Shown here one piece after another: positions 15,754 through 23,993 of a stretch of DNA of 55,200 bases. The notes beneath the pieces are model-generated. The model was not told where the DNA came from. It ran no database searches and saw only the letters and a list, made by a program, of their open reading frames with translations. Every line of letters starts with the position of its first letter. Positions within the stretch are counted from its first letter, which is position 1. The translations under genes and the position numbers were made by a program. Source of the DNA: Aeromonas simiae (GTDB lineage: Bacteria > Pseudomonadota > Gammaproteobacteria > Enterobacterales > Aeromonadaceae); contig NZ_CDBY01000007.1 of assembly GCF_000820125.1 (NCBI RefSeq), positions 1 through 55,200 on the forward strand, read 5' to 3'.

Positions 15754-17723
15754 TGGCAACAACCAGATCATTGCGTTGCTCGGCAGCACTCCTACTGCTG
15801 TTGGGCGGTACAGGTGCTGTCGTGGCCGAGACGACATCCGAGCATCGCCCGTTGTTACAGGAGGGAAAAAAGAGCCTTTATCAGCGAGTCTTGACCACCC
15901 CAGGTTGCGAGCTGGTGGCCGAGGCGGGTCAAGCGTCAGGGGTGCTGCAGCCAGCCTTCAGCAGCTTCTATGTCTATGAGCACGTAAATGCCAAGGGGGC
16001 CGGTTGGATTAAGGTCGGCCCTGACAGTTATGGTCAGAGTATCGGTTGGCTGCCCAAGTCTTGTACCGTGGATTGGAAGATGCAGCTGACCCTGGCTTTC
16101 ACCAATCCTGCCAACCGGGATCGCCTGCTCTTTTTCAAGGAGCGAGATCAACTCAACCAGATCCTGGAGGCGGCGGATCCGGTCGCTAAGGTAGCACCGC
16201 TGCGCGCTGCATTGAAGAAGCAGGGCAACGCCGCCGGGGTACTGGCACAAGAGCCTGAATACTTTGTCGATCTGCAGCAACAGTTTTATCTGCTACCCAT
16301 CCTCAGTGGTGAAGAGGTCATGACCGAGGATGGCTTCTACACCCGCTTGCTCAATGTGGCCTCGGTCAGTAAGGCTGATACGGCCACGGTTGAACCAAGC
16401 GCCAAGGTGAGCCAGCTCAAAGAGTTCAATGCCGCAGTGGTGTTCGTGGTGGATTCCACCATCTCGATGGGACCTTATATCGAACGTACCCGCGAGGCCG
16501 TGCGCAAGGTCTATGAGCGGATCAACAAGGAAAATCTGGGGCAGCAGGTGAAGTTTGGCATGATCTCCTTTCGCTCCAGTACCAAGGAGGTACCGGGTCT
16601 GGAGTACACCACCCGCATGTATGCCGACCCCAATGAAATCAAAGGCGGTGCCGATTTCTTGAAAAAAGTGGCCGACCTCAAGCAGGCTACCGTTTCTAGC
16701 AAGCTGTTCAATGAAGACGCGTATGCGGGGGTAATGCAGGCGATAGACCAGATCGACTGGAGCCGTTTTGGGGCCCGTTATGTGGTGCTGATCACCGATG
16801 CAGGGGCTATCGAAGGGGATAACAAGCTGTCTACCACTGGATTGGATGCCAAGCAGATCCGGTTGGAAGCCGCCAACCCTGGGGTGGCGATATATACCCT
16901 GCACCTGAAAACTGCGGCGGGTAAGAAAGATCACGCCAATGCCGCAAGCCAATATCAGGAGTTATCAACTTACAGTGGCACCAATACCTCGCTTTACTAC
17001 CCGGTTAATGCTGGTGATGTTAACGAGTTTGGTAACAAGGTTGATGCATTGGCTACCGCCATTACCGATCAGGTGAAAGCATCCTATTTTGGTGAGCCGG
17101 CCGTAGGCAGCGCCAGTAACGCCAAAGAGGAGGGCACGCTCACCCCGGCGCAAAAATTGCTGCAAGATACAGCACTGATCGGTCATGCCATGCAACTCTC
17201 CTACCTCGGTAAAAAGAGTGGAACTCAGGCTCCCTTGGTGTTCGAGGCCTGGATCAGCGACCGGGATCTGATCAAGCAGAATATCCCTACCACCGAGGTC
17301 AGGGTGCTGCTCACCAAGGGCCAACTTAGTGACCTTAGCGATGTGGTGAAACAGATTTTGGATGCGGCCAATGAAGGTATGATCTCACCGGCCAAGATGT
17401 TCGAGCGACTACGCTCGGTGGCGGCGACCATGGGCGCAGATCCTAACCAGCTCAAGCAGTTGGATAACACCAGCATCACGGATCTTGGAGTGATGGGGGA
17501 ATACCTTGCCGATCTGCCTTATCGCAGTGATGTGCTCAATCTGGATGAGGAGACCTGGAAGAGTTGGGATGGATTGGCACAGGAGAAGTTTATCCGCACC
17601 CTCGCGACCAAGCTGCGCCATTACCAGCGTTACAACGCCGATGTCGATCGCTGGGTGGCGCTAGCCAAGGATAGCGATCCCCGTGATCACGTCTATCCGA
17701 TTCCCCTGGAAATGATGCCCTGA
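15753..17723 (+). CDS. Periplasmic von Willebrand A protein, PpkA sensor-like
   Basis: 656 residues from ATG 15753 (GTG 15750 is possible). A signal peptide (about 1-25, hydrophobic core ALLLLLGG, ending VVA) is followed by an SH3-like region (about 30-125: SSFYVYEHV, GWIKVGPDSYG, LAFTNPANRDRLLFF) and a vWA domain (about 225-430) with MIDAS DSTIS (Asp234, Thr236, Ser238) and LITDAGA (Asp349). I recall this order, SH3-like part then vWA, from the periplasmic half of the type VI secretion kinase PpkA; here there is no kinase domain and no membrane helix beyond the signal. The C-terminal 200 residues are helical. It is coupled by TGATG overlaps to the genes on both sides. Metal-dependent ligand binding is inferred from the intact MIDAS. 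Confidence 0.82.
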   Translation: MATTRSLRCSAALLLLLGGTGAVVAETTSEHRPLLQEGKKSLYQRVLTTPGCELVAEAGQASGVLQPAFSSFYVYEHVNAKGAGWIKVGPDSYGQSIGWLPKSCTVDWKMQLTLAFTNPANRDRLLFFKERDQLNQILEAADPVAKVAPLRAALKKQGNAAGVLAQEPEYFVDLQQQFYLLPILSGEEVMTEDGFYTRLLNVASVSKADTATVEPSAKVSQLKEFNAAVVFVVDSTISMGPYIERTREAVRKVYERINKENLGQQVKFGMISFRSSTKEVPGLEYTTRMYADPNEIKGGADFLKKVADLKQATVSSKLFNEDAYAGVMQAIDQIDWSRFGARYVVLITDAGAIEGDNKLSTTGLDAKQIRLEAANPGVAIYTLHLKTAAGKKDHANAASQYQELSTYSGTNTSLYYPVNAGDVNEFGNKVDALATAITDQVKASYFGEPAVGSASNAKEEGTLTPAQKLLQDTALIGHAMQLSYLGKKSGTQAPLVFEAWISDRDLIKQNIPTTEVRVLLTKGQLSDLSDVVKQILDAANEGMISPAKMFERLRSVAATMGADPNQLKQLDNTSITDLGVMGEYLADLPYRSDVLNLDEETWKSWDGLAQEKFIRTLATKLRHYQRYNADVDRWVALAKDSDPRDHVYPIPLEMMP

Positions 17724-18433
17724 TGCTATGTATCGAAGATATGAGCATAGTGCGGGGCAGCGGTGAACAGGCCCACCGGGTCTGTTTGCCCGCACTGACC
17801 TTGCCTCTGGGACAAGTAGTGGCCGTGACGGGCGAAAGTGGCTGCGGCAAGAGCACCCTGCTTGAGGTGATTGGGCTATTACTGAGCCCCAGTCGCGTTG
17901 GCCGTTTTGAGATGGACTTCATTGACGCCGCCCCAGCTGTTGTCGATATTGCCCACTTGCTGGCGGCTAACGATCAAGCGGCATTAGCCGACATCCGCGC
18001 CGCCAGAATTGGCTTCATGTTGCAAAGTGGCGGCCTGCTGCCCTTCCTGACGGTGAGAGACAATATCCGGTTACCCTGCCAACTACTGGGCATAGCGGAA
18101 GATGAGCATTTACTCACGCGGGCTGTCCAGACCCTCAAGTTGGAGGGATTGCTGCACAAGAAACCAGCCCAGCTTTCTATCGGGGAGCGGCAGCGAGTCG
18201 CTTTTGTGCGGGCGGTGGCGCACCGCCCAAAGCTACTACTGGCCGATGAACCCACCGCGTCTCTTGATCCCCACACAGCCAGGTTGCTCTTTGCGCTCTT
18301 TATCGAGTTGGTACAAGAGTGGGGCATTGCGGCGCTGGTGGCCTCTCATGATTGGGGTTTGGTTAAGACGTTTGGCTTACCCTGTCTCAAGGCTAATTTA
18401 ACGCAGGGAGAGACCCATTTTGCGTTCTCATAA
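17723..18433 (+). CDS. ABC transporter ATPase, LolD/TagT-like
   Basis: 236 residues: Walker A GESGCGKST (37-45), Q-loop region MLQSGG, a signature reading LSIGERQR (151-158) where LSGGQ is usual, Walker B LLLADEPTAS (Asp175, Glu176) and a switch His in ASHDW. The size and sequence fit the LolD/MacB-type ATPase group, which includes TagT of type VI signalling. The start overlaps the previous stop (TGATG), and the gene overlaps the permease by 14 bases. Catalytic residues are intact, so ATP hydrolysis is expected; the substituted signature is noted as odd but tolerated in this group. Confidence 0.88.
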   Translation: MLCIEDMSIVRGSGEQAHRVCLPALTLPLGQVVAVTGESGCGKSTLLEVIGLLLSPSRVGRFEMDFIDAAPAVVDIAHLLAANDQAALADIRAARIGFMLQSGGLLPFLTVRDNIRLPCQLLGIAEDEHLLTRAVQTLKLEGLLHKKPAQLSIGERQRVAFVRAVAHRPKLLLADEPTASLDPHTARLLFALFIELVQEWGIAALVASHDWGLVKTFGLPCLKANLTQGETHFAFS

Positions 18434-19634
18434 ACGCGGACTACTGTTGCGCTTGGCCATGCAAGATCTTTGGCATGATCGTTCGGTATCATTTTGTATT
18501 GTTTCCTCACTGATCGCCGTGATAGCCCCGCTGCTGCTGATGTTTGGTCTGCGTTATGGGGTGGTGAGCCAGTTGCAGCAGGATCTCGCGCGAGATCCGC
18601 GCAATCTGGAGATCCGCATGGTGAGTAGTGGCCACTATTCAGCAGAATGGATCGCCGCCTTGCGGCAAAAATCGGAGGTAGGCTTTGCCATCGGCCAAAC
18701 CCGATCCCTCAATACCCAAGCCGATTTGCTGAAAGATATGAGCCATTTCATTGAAAATGCCGAGGTAATCCCGACCGTTCAGGGCGACCCTCTGTTAGGA
18801 ACATTGCAACTGGGGAGCGAGGATGAGGTGATCCTCAGTGCCGAGGCTGCACGCCGCTTGGCGGTCAGTGCTGGTGAAACCATCCGCTTGCGCGTCATGC
18901 GCCAGCTCGAAGATCGGCGAGAGTGGGGGGAGCGTACCTTAACTGTGGGAGCAATATTGGCGCCCACTTATTTCAACCGTCCCGCTCTGTTCGTGCATGA
19001 GCCCTTGCTGCTGGCGCTGGAGTCTTTTCGTGATGGCTATCGCATCCCTATGCTGGGGATTAGCACAGGTCAGCCGTTAACGGATAAACCGCCGATATTC
19101 GCCCGCGCCCGTCTTTATGCCAACAGCATTGACCAAGTGGCAGCTCTCGATCTCTGGCTCAAGCAACAGCGCATCGAGACAGTGAGCCGGTTGGCCGATA
19201 TCGAGAACATAAAGAGTATCAACCGGGTACTTAGCCTCATCTTCAACGTCATCGCTGGCACCGCGCTGATCGGCTGTGTCGCATCCTTGATCGGCGCCTT
19301 CCTCGCGAACGTGGATCGCAAGCGCAAGCATATTGCTGTATTGCGCTTACTGGGATTTACCAGCCCGGCGGTGGGCCTCTATATCATCCTTCAGGGGGTG
19401 ATCCTGACGTTGCTTGCCTATGGTGGTGGCCTCTTGCTCTACCTGAGCGGCAGTGCACTGTTTAATCGGACGCTGGCCAGCAGCCAGAGTACTGAACAGA
19501 TGATCTGCCGGATAACCCCATTACACAGCTTACTGGCCCTGCTCCTGGCCCTGACGGTGGCCATTCTAGTGGCCATTATTGGTGCGAGACGGGCCATTGC
19601 CATTCAACCTGCGGAGAGTTTGCGTGAACTCTAA
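18420..19634 (+). CDS. ABC permease, FtsX/LolC/TagS-like
   Basis: 404 residues, the usual LolC/MacB-like length. One N-terminal transmembrane helix (about 22-43) is followed by a large periplasmic domain (about 45-260) and three C-terminal helices (about 272-295, 318-345, 367-390), which is the FtsX plan. The TTG start at 18420 lies inside the ATPase gene; ATG 18459 would remove residues before the first helix but keep it. Such transporters usually transmit force to periplasmic partners or extract lipoproteins. With the FGE-like gene immediately downstream it mirrors the tagT-tagS-tagR order of type VI post-translational control, without the rest of that system. Confidence 0.85.
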   Translation: MRSHKRGLLLRLAMQDLWHDRSVSFCIVSSLIAVIAPLLLMFGLRYGVVSQLQQDLARDPRNLEIRMVSSGHYSAEWIAALRQKSEVGFAIGQTRSLNTQADLLKDMSHFIENAEVIPTVQGDPLLGTLQLGSEDEVILSAEAARRLAVSAGETIRLRVMRQLEDRREWGERTLTVGAILAPTYFNRPALFVHEPLLLALESFRDGYRIPMLGISTGQPLTDKPPIFARARLYANSIDQVAALDLWLKQQRIETVSRLADIENIKSINRVLSLIFNVIAGTALIGCVASLIGAFLANVDRKRKHIAVLRLLGFTSPAVGLYIILQGVILTLLAYGGGLLLYLSGSALFNRTLASSQSTEQMICRITPLHSLLALLLALTVAILVAIIGARRAIAIQPAESLREL

Positions 19635-21168
19635 GAAGACCTTATCCCGGCTCATCATCATGGGATGTGCCATGTCCAGCGGCAGCACATTCGCCGAACC
19701 ATGGCCAGATAAAAATTACAATCCGAAACCCGATGTGGAGGATGTGATCCTGCCGATGCCGTGCGAGGGGGCCATGGCCTTTCGGCGAGTGCAGGTACCG
19801 GTCAACGGCCCGCTGGAAGACTTGCCGATCCAGGTAGGTCAAGACGGCGGTGACTGGGGCTTTATCGAGCACGCTCATCCTGCTTTTATTGCTGGTAGTT
19901 TCACCCAGCCGGCTAAGGAGCAGGGCCGCTATTACCTGATGGCCAAATATGAGCTGACTCAGCTCCAATATCAGGCACTTACCGCAGATACCTGCCCCAC
20001 ACAGTCGAAAAAGCTGAGCCTCCCGGTAAGCGCTATTAGCTGGTTCGACGCGGTTGCGGCAACCGATAAATACAATCTCTGGTTGAGACAGCATGCCGCT
20101 GACCAGATCCCCAAAGAAGATGGTAAAGCGGGGTTTGTACGCCTGCCGACTGAAATTGAGTGGGAATTTGCCGCGCGCGGTGGGCTCAAGGTCAACAGCG
20201 CCGATTTTCGTGACATCCGATATCCCATGAACGATCTCAAAGAGCATGAATGGTTTGCCGGAGCCCAGTCAGCCAATGGCCGCTTACAACTGGCGGGGCT
20301 GCTGGCTCCTAACCCTCTCGGATTGCACGACATGTTGGGTAACGTGGACGAGATGATGTTTGAACCCTTCTATCTCAACAAGCTCGATCGCCAACATGGT
20401 CAGGCCGGTGGTTATGTGGTGCGCGGTGGTAACTATCTCACTGAGCAGGCTGCCTTGCGCAGCGCAGCCCGCAAAGAGGTGAGTTACTACGATGAGGATC
20501 GCCACTTTACCAGCAAGAGTACTGGGCTGCGGTTGGTATTGGTCTCCCCAACCATGACATCGACGCAGCGAGTCAAGAGTATCGAAAGCAGTTGGCGGCA
20601 ACTGGGATCAAACAAACCAGCGGGGGAGGCCAGCGACAAGAAGGATGCGGTCAGCGAGTTAAGCACGCTGGCCTCTGGGGTTGACGATGAGGCGCTCAAG
20701 CAGAAACTGAAAAACCTGGAAGGGCAGCTTAGGGCGAGCAACCAAAAGCAGCAGGAAGAGCGTGCTCAGTCGATTCGCGCCAGCCTTAACTTGGGTGCCT
20801 TCCTCTGCACCAAGTTACAAGATGATGGCAAGTTCTTGGATTTTCTTAGCTCCAACTATGAGCTGCTCTGTAGCGATAAAGCCGATAAAAACTGCGCGGT
20901 TCGCAAGACCAAGCTGGATGAGCAAAAAGAGCGGCTCAGCCAACTTACGGGCTATTACGCCAGTGGTTTGGTCGAGTCTGCATCCCTATATGGTGAGGAC
21001 CCAATTAAAGAACAAGTTTCAGTATTTAATCAAATGCTGACAATTAATAAAAAGCTGTATGGACTTAGACCATTTCTTGCAACTCATTGGGCAAACCAGC
21101 AGCGTTATCTACAAAATGGAAAAATTGATGCTGTAATGTGGTTGGAAAACTGTAAGAAGTTGCAATGA
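19624..21168 (+). CDS. Secreted FGE-sulfatase-fold protein, TagR-like
   Basis: 514 residues from GTG 19624, placed eight bases after a GGAGAG ribosome-binding site and overlapping the permease stop. Signal peptide 1-25 (ends STFA before EPWPDK). Residues about 35-315 carry formylglycine-generating-enzyme/SUMF1 motifs: MAKYELTQLQYQ, PVSAISWFDA, RLPTEIEWEFAARGG, GLHDMLGNVDEM and VVRGGNY. The catalytic Cys pair of true enzymes is not apparent, so this is probably a binding protein like TagR, which acts on the PpkA periplasmic part. A coiled coil follows (about 340-400) and then a Cys-containing helical tail. The last 180 bases are clearly AT-richer than the rest. Confidence 0.85.
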   Translation: MNSKKTLSRLIIMGCAMSSGSTFAEPWPDKNYNPKPDVEDVILPMPCEGAMAFRRVQVPVNGPLEDLPIQVGQDGGDWGFIEHAHPAFIAGSFTQPAKEQGRYYLMAKYELTQLQYQALTADTCPTQSKKLSLPVSAISWFDAVAATDKYNLWLRQHAADQIPKEDGKAGFVRLPTEIEWEFAARGGLKVNSADFRDIRYPMNDLKEHEWFAGAQSANGRLQLAGLLAPNPLGLHDMLGNVDEMMFEPFYLNKLDRQHGQAGGYVVRGGNYLTEQAALRSAARKEVSYYDEDRHFTSKSTGLRLVLVSPTMTSTQRVKSIESSWRQLGSNKPAGEASDKKDAVSELSTLASGVDDEALKQKLKNLEGQLRASNQKQQEERAQSIRASLNLGAFLCTKLQDDGKFLDFLSSNYELLCSDKADKNCAVRKTKLDEQKERLSQLTGYYASGLVESASLYGEDPIKEQVSVFNQMLTINKKLYGLRPFLATHWANQQRYLQNGKIDAVMWLENCKKLQ

Positions 21169-21309
21169 CTTAATTGAATTTAAAAATGCTTAGCCTATTT
21201 GAGCAATAGCGAGGTCATGTTCTGAATTCCAATATCTATGAGTCCCCATGCGAAGGGGTCATCACGCCCCTAAAGATGAAGGGATTACCCAAAACCAATG
21301 GAGAAAATC

Positions 21310-21981
21310 ATGACCCACTTTTTGACCGAAATATTACGCGTGGCCTTATTTAGTATTCTGTTGACATGTTCGGTGGCCACCTTCGCTGCTGATGGTACTT
21401 TTGAGATTGAGACCAAGGTGCCTGCAACTCTGAGTGGAAAACTGAGCTATGCCAGCATGAAATTCTGGGTCGAAGTATCAGGGAAAGATGCTGTGGAGCT
21501 ATGGTTCAACGATGAGGATTACACTGCTCTAATGGAACTTGTGGGAACTCAGGTAGCATTTGATGGCTCTATGGTGACTTACACCAATGGGAGTGTCTAT
21601 TTTCAGCCCAAGCTGGTAAAAGCATCGGCTGGATTTACTGTACGCAAAAATGACGAATTGAACTTTGATGTGCTGCTCAATGGTGAGCTACTGACTCATC
21701 ACGACAGTTATGCCGGTGTCGATGTGGCCCACCAGTTTGCAATACCCGATGGTAAAGCCGCACTTCTTGAGCTGTTCAGCGGTGGTGTGGGTTGCCCCGT
21801 GCTCTACCAGCTGGTTGTGGTCAGACAAGACTCACCCACCATGATGTCTGAAGCATTTGGTACCTGTAGTGACCTAGGCAAACTGAGCCCCACCACCAAC
21901 GGCTTTACCCTCAATCTGCCCGGTAATCCCAGTGAGCGTTGGGTATGGGATATCAACAGCGTGATGCTACGCAAGAACTGA
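21310..21981 (+). CDS. Secreted beta-rich protein of unknown function
   Basis: 223 residues from ATG 21310, chosen because GGAG at 21300-21303 is correctly spaced for it; ATG 21298 has no ribosome-binding site. A clear signal peptide (SILLTCSVATFAA) precedes a mature part that alternates short beta strands and has two Cys (in GGVGCPVLYQ and FGTCSDLG) likely to form a disulfide. Not recognised. It stands alone, 141 bases after the TagR-like gene, and might be an accessory periplasmic component, but there is no direct evidence. Confidence 0.7.
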   Translation: MTHFLTEILRVALFSILLTCSVATFAADGTFEIETKVPATLSGKLSYASMKFWVEVSGKDAVELWFNDEDYTALMELVGTQVAFDGSMVTYTNGSVYFQPKLVKASAGFTVRKNDELNFDVLLNGELLTHHDSYAGVDVAHQFAIPDGKAALLELFSGGVGCPVLYQLVVVRQDSPTMMSEAFGTCSDLGKLSPTTNGFTLNLPGNPSERWVWDINSVMLRKN

Positions 21982-22187
21982 CAACTACCACGGAAAAAAT
22001 TTCATGAATAGTTCATGGAGCAATTATGTTGGGAAATGGAAAACGCGGTGGTAAAATTGACAAAATTGGAAAGATATACTCCTGATGCGTGGGGTAAATA
22101 GAGGAGGATGTTTCGATCTTTTTGAGCGTACATCATCGTATGCGGTTTAATTTTCATAAATAACGATCATATAAAAAGGGAGCTTAT

Positions 22188-22484
22188 ATGTCAGATATGG
22201 TTTTTTGTCGTGGGTGCGGTAAAGAAATTCACAAAACAGCGACATCATGTCCCCATTGTGGAGCGGTATATGGCGCAAGCAAGAGCCGGATCACTGCCGC
22301 CCTGCTCGCTTTTTTCCTTGGTGGGATTGGCATTCACAAGTTTTACCTTGGCAAGGCCCTGCAAGGGTTCCTATATCTAATCTTTTGCTGGACGTTTATA
22401 CCGGCAGTCATCGCCTTTATTGAGTTCGTCATGTACATCTGTATGTCTGATGAAAAGTTCGCAGAGAAGTACGCCAAAGCGTAG
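22188..22484 (+). CDS. Zinc-ribbon and TM2-domain membrane protein
   Basis: 98 residues. The N-terminus is a zinc ribbon (CRGCGKEI then CPHCGAVYG), followed by a TM2 domain: two hydrophobic helices (about 37-55 and 60-85) with the typical GGIGIHKFYLGK turn. A GGGAGC ribosome-binding site precedes the ATG, and an intrinsic terminator follows at 22507. TM2 proteins of this shape are common in islands and phages, and their role is unknown. It is the last gene before the tRNA. Confidence 0.85.
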   Translation: MSDMVFCRGCGKEIHKTATSCPHCGAVYGASKSRITAALLAFFLGGIGIHKFYLGKALQGFLYLIFCWTFIPAVIAFIEFVMYICMSDEKFAEKYAKA

Positions 22485-22506
22485 CCAGGAGTTGGTGCTC
22501 ACTTAA

Positions 22507-22530
22507 GCCTGCCTACACGGCGGGCTTTTT
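22507..22530 (+). terminator. Intrinsic terminator after the TM2 gene
   Basis: A seven-base stem (GCCTGCC with GGCGGGC, one G-T pair) with a TACAC loop is followed by five T, 22 bases after the stop at 22484. Confidence 0.85.
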
Positions 22531-22592
22531 AGGTTCAGGATTTACCATTTACCTCAATTGGAACTATCAACAATGATGTCTAGTTGAGTAGG

Positions 22593-22616
22593 TGTGGGTT
22601 CAAATGTGGGTTCAAA
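22593..22616 (+). repeat. Perfect 12-bp tandem duplicate TGTGGGTTCAAA
   Basis: Two adjacent identical copies. Paired short repeats near a tRNA are typical of integrase arm-type sites, but no protein in the window is available to bind them. Confidence 0.85.
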
Positions 22617-22619
22617 ACT

Positions 22620-22657
22620 AAAAAAGCACTTTCATTAATATGAAAGTGCTTTTTTTC
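22620..22657. terminator. Bidirectional terminator-like hairpin
   Basis: A 14-base perfect stem including A/T runs (AAAAAGCACTTTCA with TGAAAGTGCTTTTT) around a six-base loop, symmetric so that it could end transcripts from either side. It lies four bases after the 12-bp repeat pair and has no gene adjoining; it may have terminated a now missing integrase gene. Confidence 0.75.
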
Positions 22658-22888
22658 AATAGCTTAGTTGTTATGGCTTAGTTCATGCCGTAGAGAACAA
22701 CATGTTTTATCACCCTTGATATCTTAGCCGCCAAAGGTTGTTTGGGGGTCGAATGAGTCATCTTGGTGTTGTAACACTTTCCTTCATGAACACAGCTTTA
22801 CCCGACTAAGGGAATACATTGAGATAATGTGGCACTCTCCGTTAGGAAGGCCCTTAGGGAGTAAGGTTAGTTCCTACCTCGTGCCAAA

Positions 22889-22912
22889 TGTGGTACCCCA
22901 TGTGGTACCCAA
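22889..22912 (+). repeat. 12-bp tandem duplicate TGTGGTACCC(C/A)A
   Basis: Two adjacent copies with 11 of 12 identical bases, 54 bases from the tRNA 3' end. It has the same unit length and the same TGTGG beginning as the pair at 22593. Confidence 0.85.
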
Positions 22913-22966
22913 GACAAAAATCTACAATTTTTCAGCCATGTGGAAATCATAAATCATTGTTTTAAA

Positions 22967-23042
22967 TGGTGCCGGAAACAGGAGTCGAACCTGCGACCTT
23001 CGCATTACGAATGCGCTGCTCTACCAACTGAGCTATACCGGC
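22967..23042 (-). tRNA. tRNA-Thr (anticodon CGU)
   Basis: 76 bases including encoded CCA. The acceptor stem pairs GCCGGTA with the 3' TTTCCGGC region, the D arm contains AGCTCAGTTGGTAGAGC, the anticodon stem-loop is GCGCA-TTCGTAA-TGCGA with anticodon CGT, and the T arm holds GGTTCGACTCC. Its 3' end faces the accessory region, so it is the probable integration target of the island to the left. I saw no second copy of the tRNA 3' end in the window; the other attachment copy would be upstream of base 1. Confidence 0.97.
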
Positions 23043-23130
23043 GTGGTTCCCGATCATAGGAAAAAACCATTCTCAGTCAATGGCTTGTTCTAAAAAATTT
23101 ACCCTGGTAGCCAGATCGCCTGATTTTTAT

Positions 23131-23871
23131 TCAGCGAAAAATATCAAATTCGGCAATGCGGGGATGGCCGCGGCGCTCCAGAAAACCGAGCAGGCTCTCC
23201 GGGCTGGTAGCCAGCAGTCGCTCGCGGGGGAAGCGAGCTACGTCCACTAGAGCGTGGCAGTGTTCGAAATCCCCCAGGGTAAAGGCGACGTGAGAATCAG
23301 AGCCAAAGGCAAGCCAGGCACCGAGATCGCGCGCCGCCTCGACGATGGCGCGGCAGTTGGCCTCGCTGCCCTTGCGTGAATGGGCGAAGGAGGAGTTGTT
23401 GATCTCAAGGGCGACCTGGTGCTCGGCGGCGGCCCTGACGACGGCGTCGATATCGATGGGGAAGGCGGGGTTACCTGGGTGGCTGATGATATCGACCTTG
23501 CCGCTGCGGATGGTGTTGATCATGGCCCGGGTGTGACTCTCTCTGTCGCGAGGGGGGAAGACGGGCTCGTGGAAGCCGGCCAGCACGATGTCGAGCTCTT
23601 GCAAGTGGGGATCGCCGAAGTCGATCTCGCCCTGTTCGTTTTTGATGTTGGCCTCGATGCCACGCAGGATCCCCACCCCATCAACCACGCGTGGTAACAC
23701 CCTGAGGTTCACAAAGTGCCAGTAGTGGGGGGCATCGGCCATGGCCGGCCCGTGATCCGTGGTGGCAAACAAGGTGATCCCTTTGGCCTTTGCAACCGGC
23801 AGATAGTCGTGGATGGTGCTGTAGGCGTGGGTGCTGGCGACGGTGTGGGTATGGGTATCGACACGGTACAT
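23131..23871 (-). CDS. ycdX: PHP-domain phosphatase, YcdX-like
   Basis: 246 residues, the same length class as E. coli YcdX. PHP metal-binding motifs: HTHT (His7, His9), TTDHG (Asp39, His40), the Glu in [13 protein letters not shown], and a C-terminal GSDSHVAF. The family binds three metal ions and hydrolyses phosphoesters; the natural substrate is uncertain. It follows ribA on the same strand with 122 bases between, which hold a strong inverted repeat. Confidence 0.9.
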   Translation of the reverse strand: MYRVDTHTHTVASTHAYSTIHDYLPVAKAKGITLFATTDHGPAMADAPHYWHFVNLRVLPRVVDGVGILRGIEANIKNEQGEIDFGDPHLQELDIVLAGFHEPVFPPRDRESHTRAMINTIRSGKVDIISHPGNPAFPIDIDAVVRAAAEHQVALEINNSSFAHSRKGSEANCRAIVEAARDLGAWLAFGSDSHVAFTLGDFEHCHALVDVARFPRERLLATSPESLLGFLERRGHPRIAEFDIFR

Positions 23872-23948
23872 GAGGGCCTCCTCTCTCTTGGCGAGGGGCT
23901 GCTCACACCCCGTTACGAATGGTCTTGGCGGTGGACCTGCGAGTGGAC

Positions 23949-23982
23949 GCCGGAAGGCTTGTTATGGTGTCGGCCTTCCGGC
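23949..23982. repeat. 10-bp perfect inverted repeat between ribA and ycdX-like gene
   Basis: GCCGGAAGGC and GCCTTCCGGC flank 14 bases. It would make a stable hairpin in the transcript, but no T run follows on either strand, so it is not a classical terminator; it may stabilise the 3' end of ribA mRNA. Confidence 0.8.
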
Positions 23983-23993
23983 AATCAGAGCGT

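Larger units (their letters stand above)
22531..22966. other. Gene-free island edge next to tRNA-Thr
   Basis: I see no supportable gene in either strand. The strip contains two pairs of 12-base tandem repeats (22593-22616 and 22889-22912), one symmetric hairpin flanked by A and T runs (22620-22657), and otherwise AT-rich sequence up to the tRNA 3' end. It has the character of an attachment-site arm without its integrase gene. Confidence 0.6.

Noticed and set aside
15753..21168. Complete type VI secretion cluster
   Set aside because: No tube, sheath, baseplate, ClpV or membrane-complex gene in the window; only the TagTSR/PpkA-sensor-like genes are present.
22531..22966. Integrase remnant
   Set aside because: No frame in this strip shows tyrosine-recombinase residues; only short repeats and a hairpin are seen.
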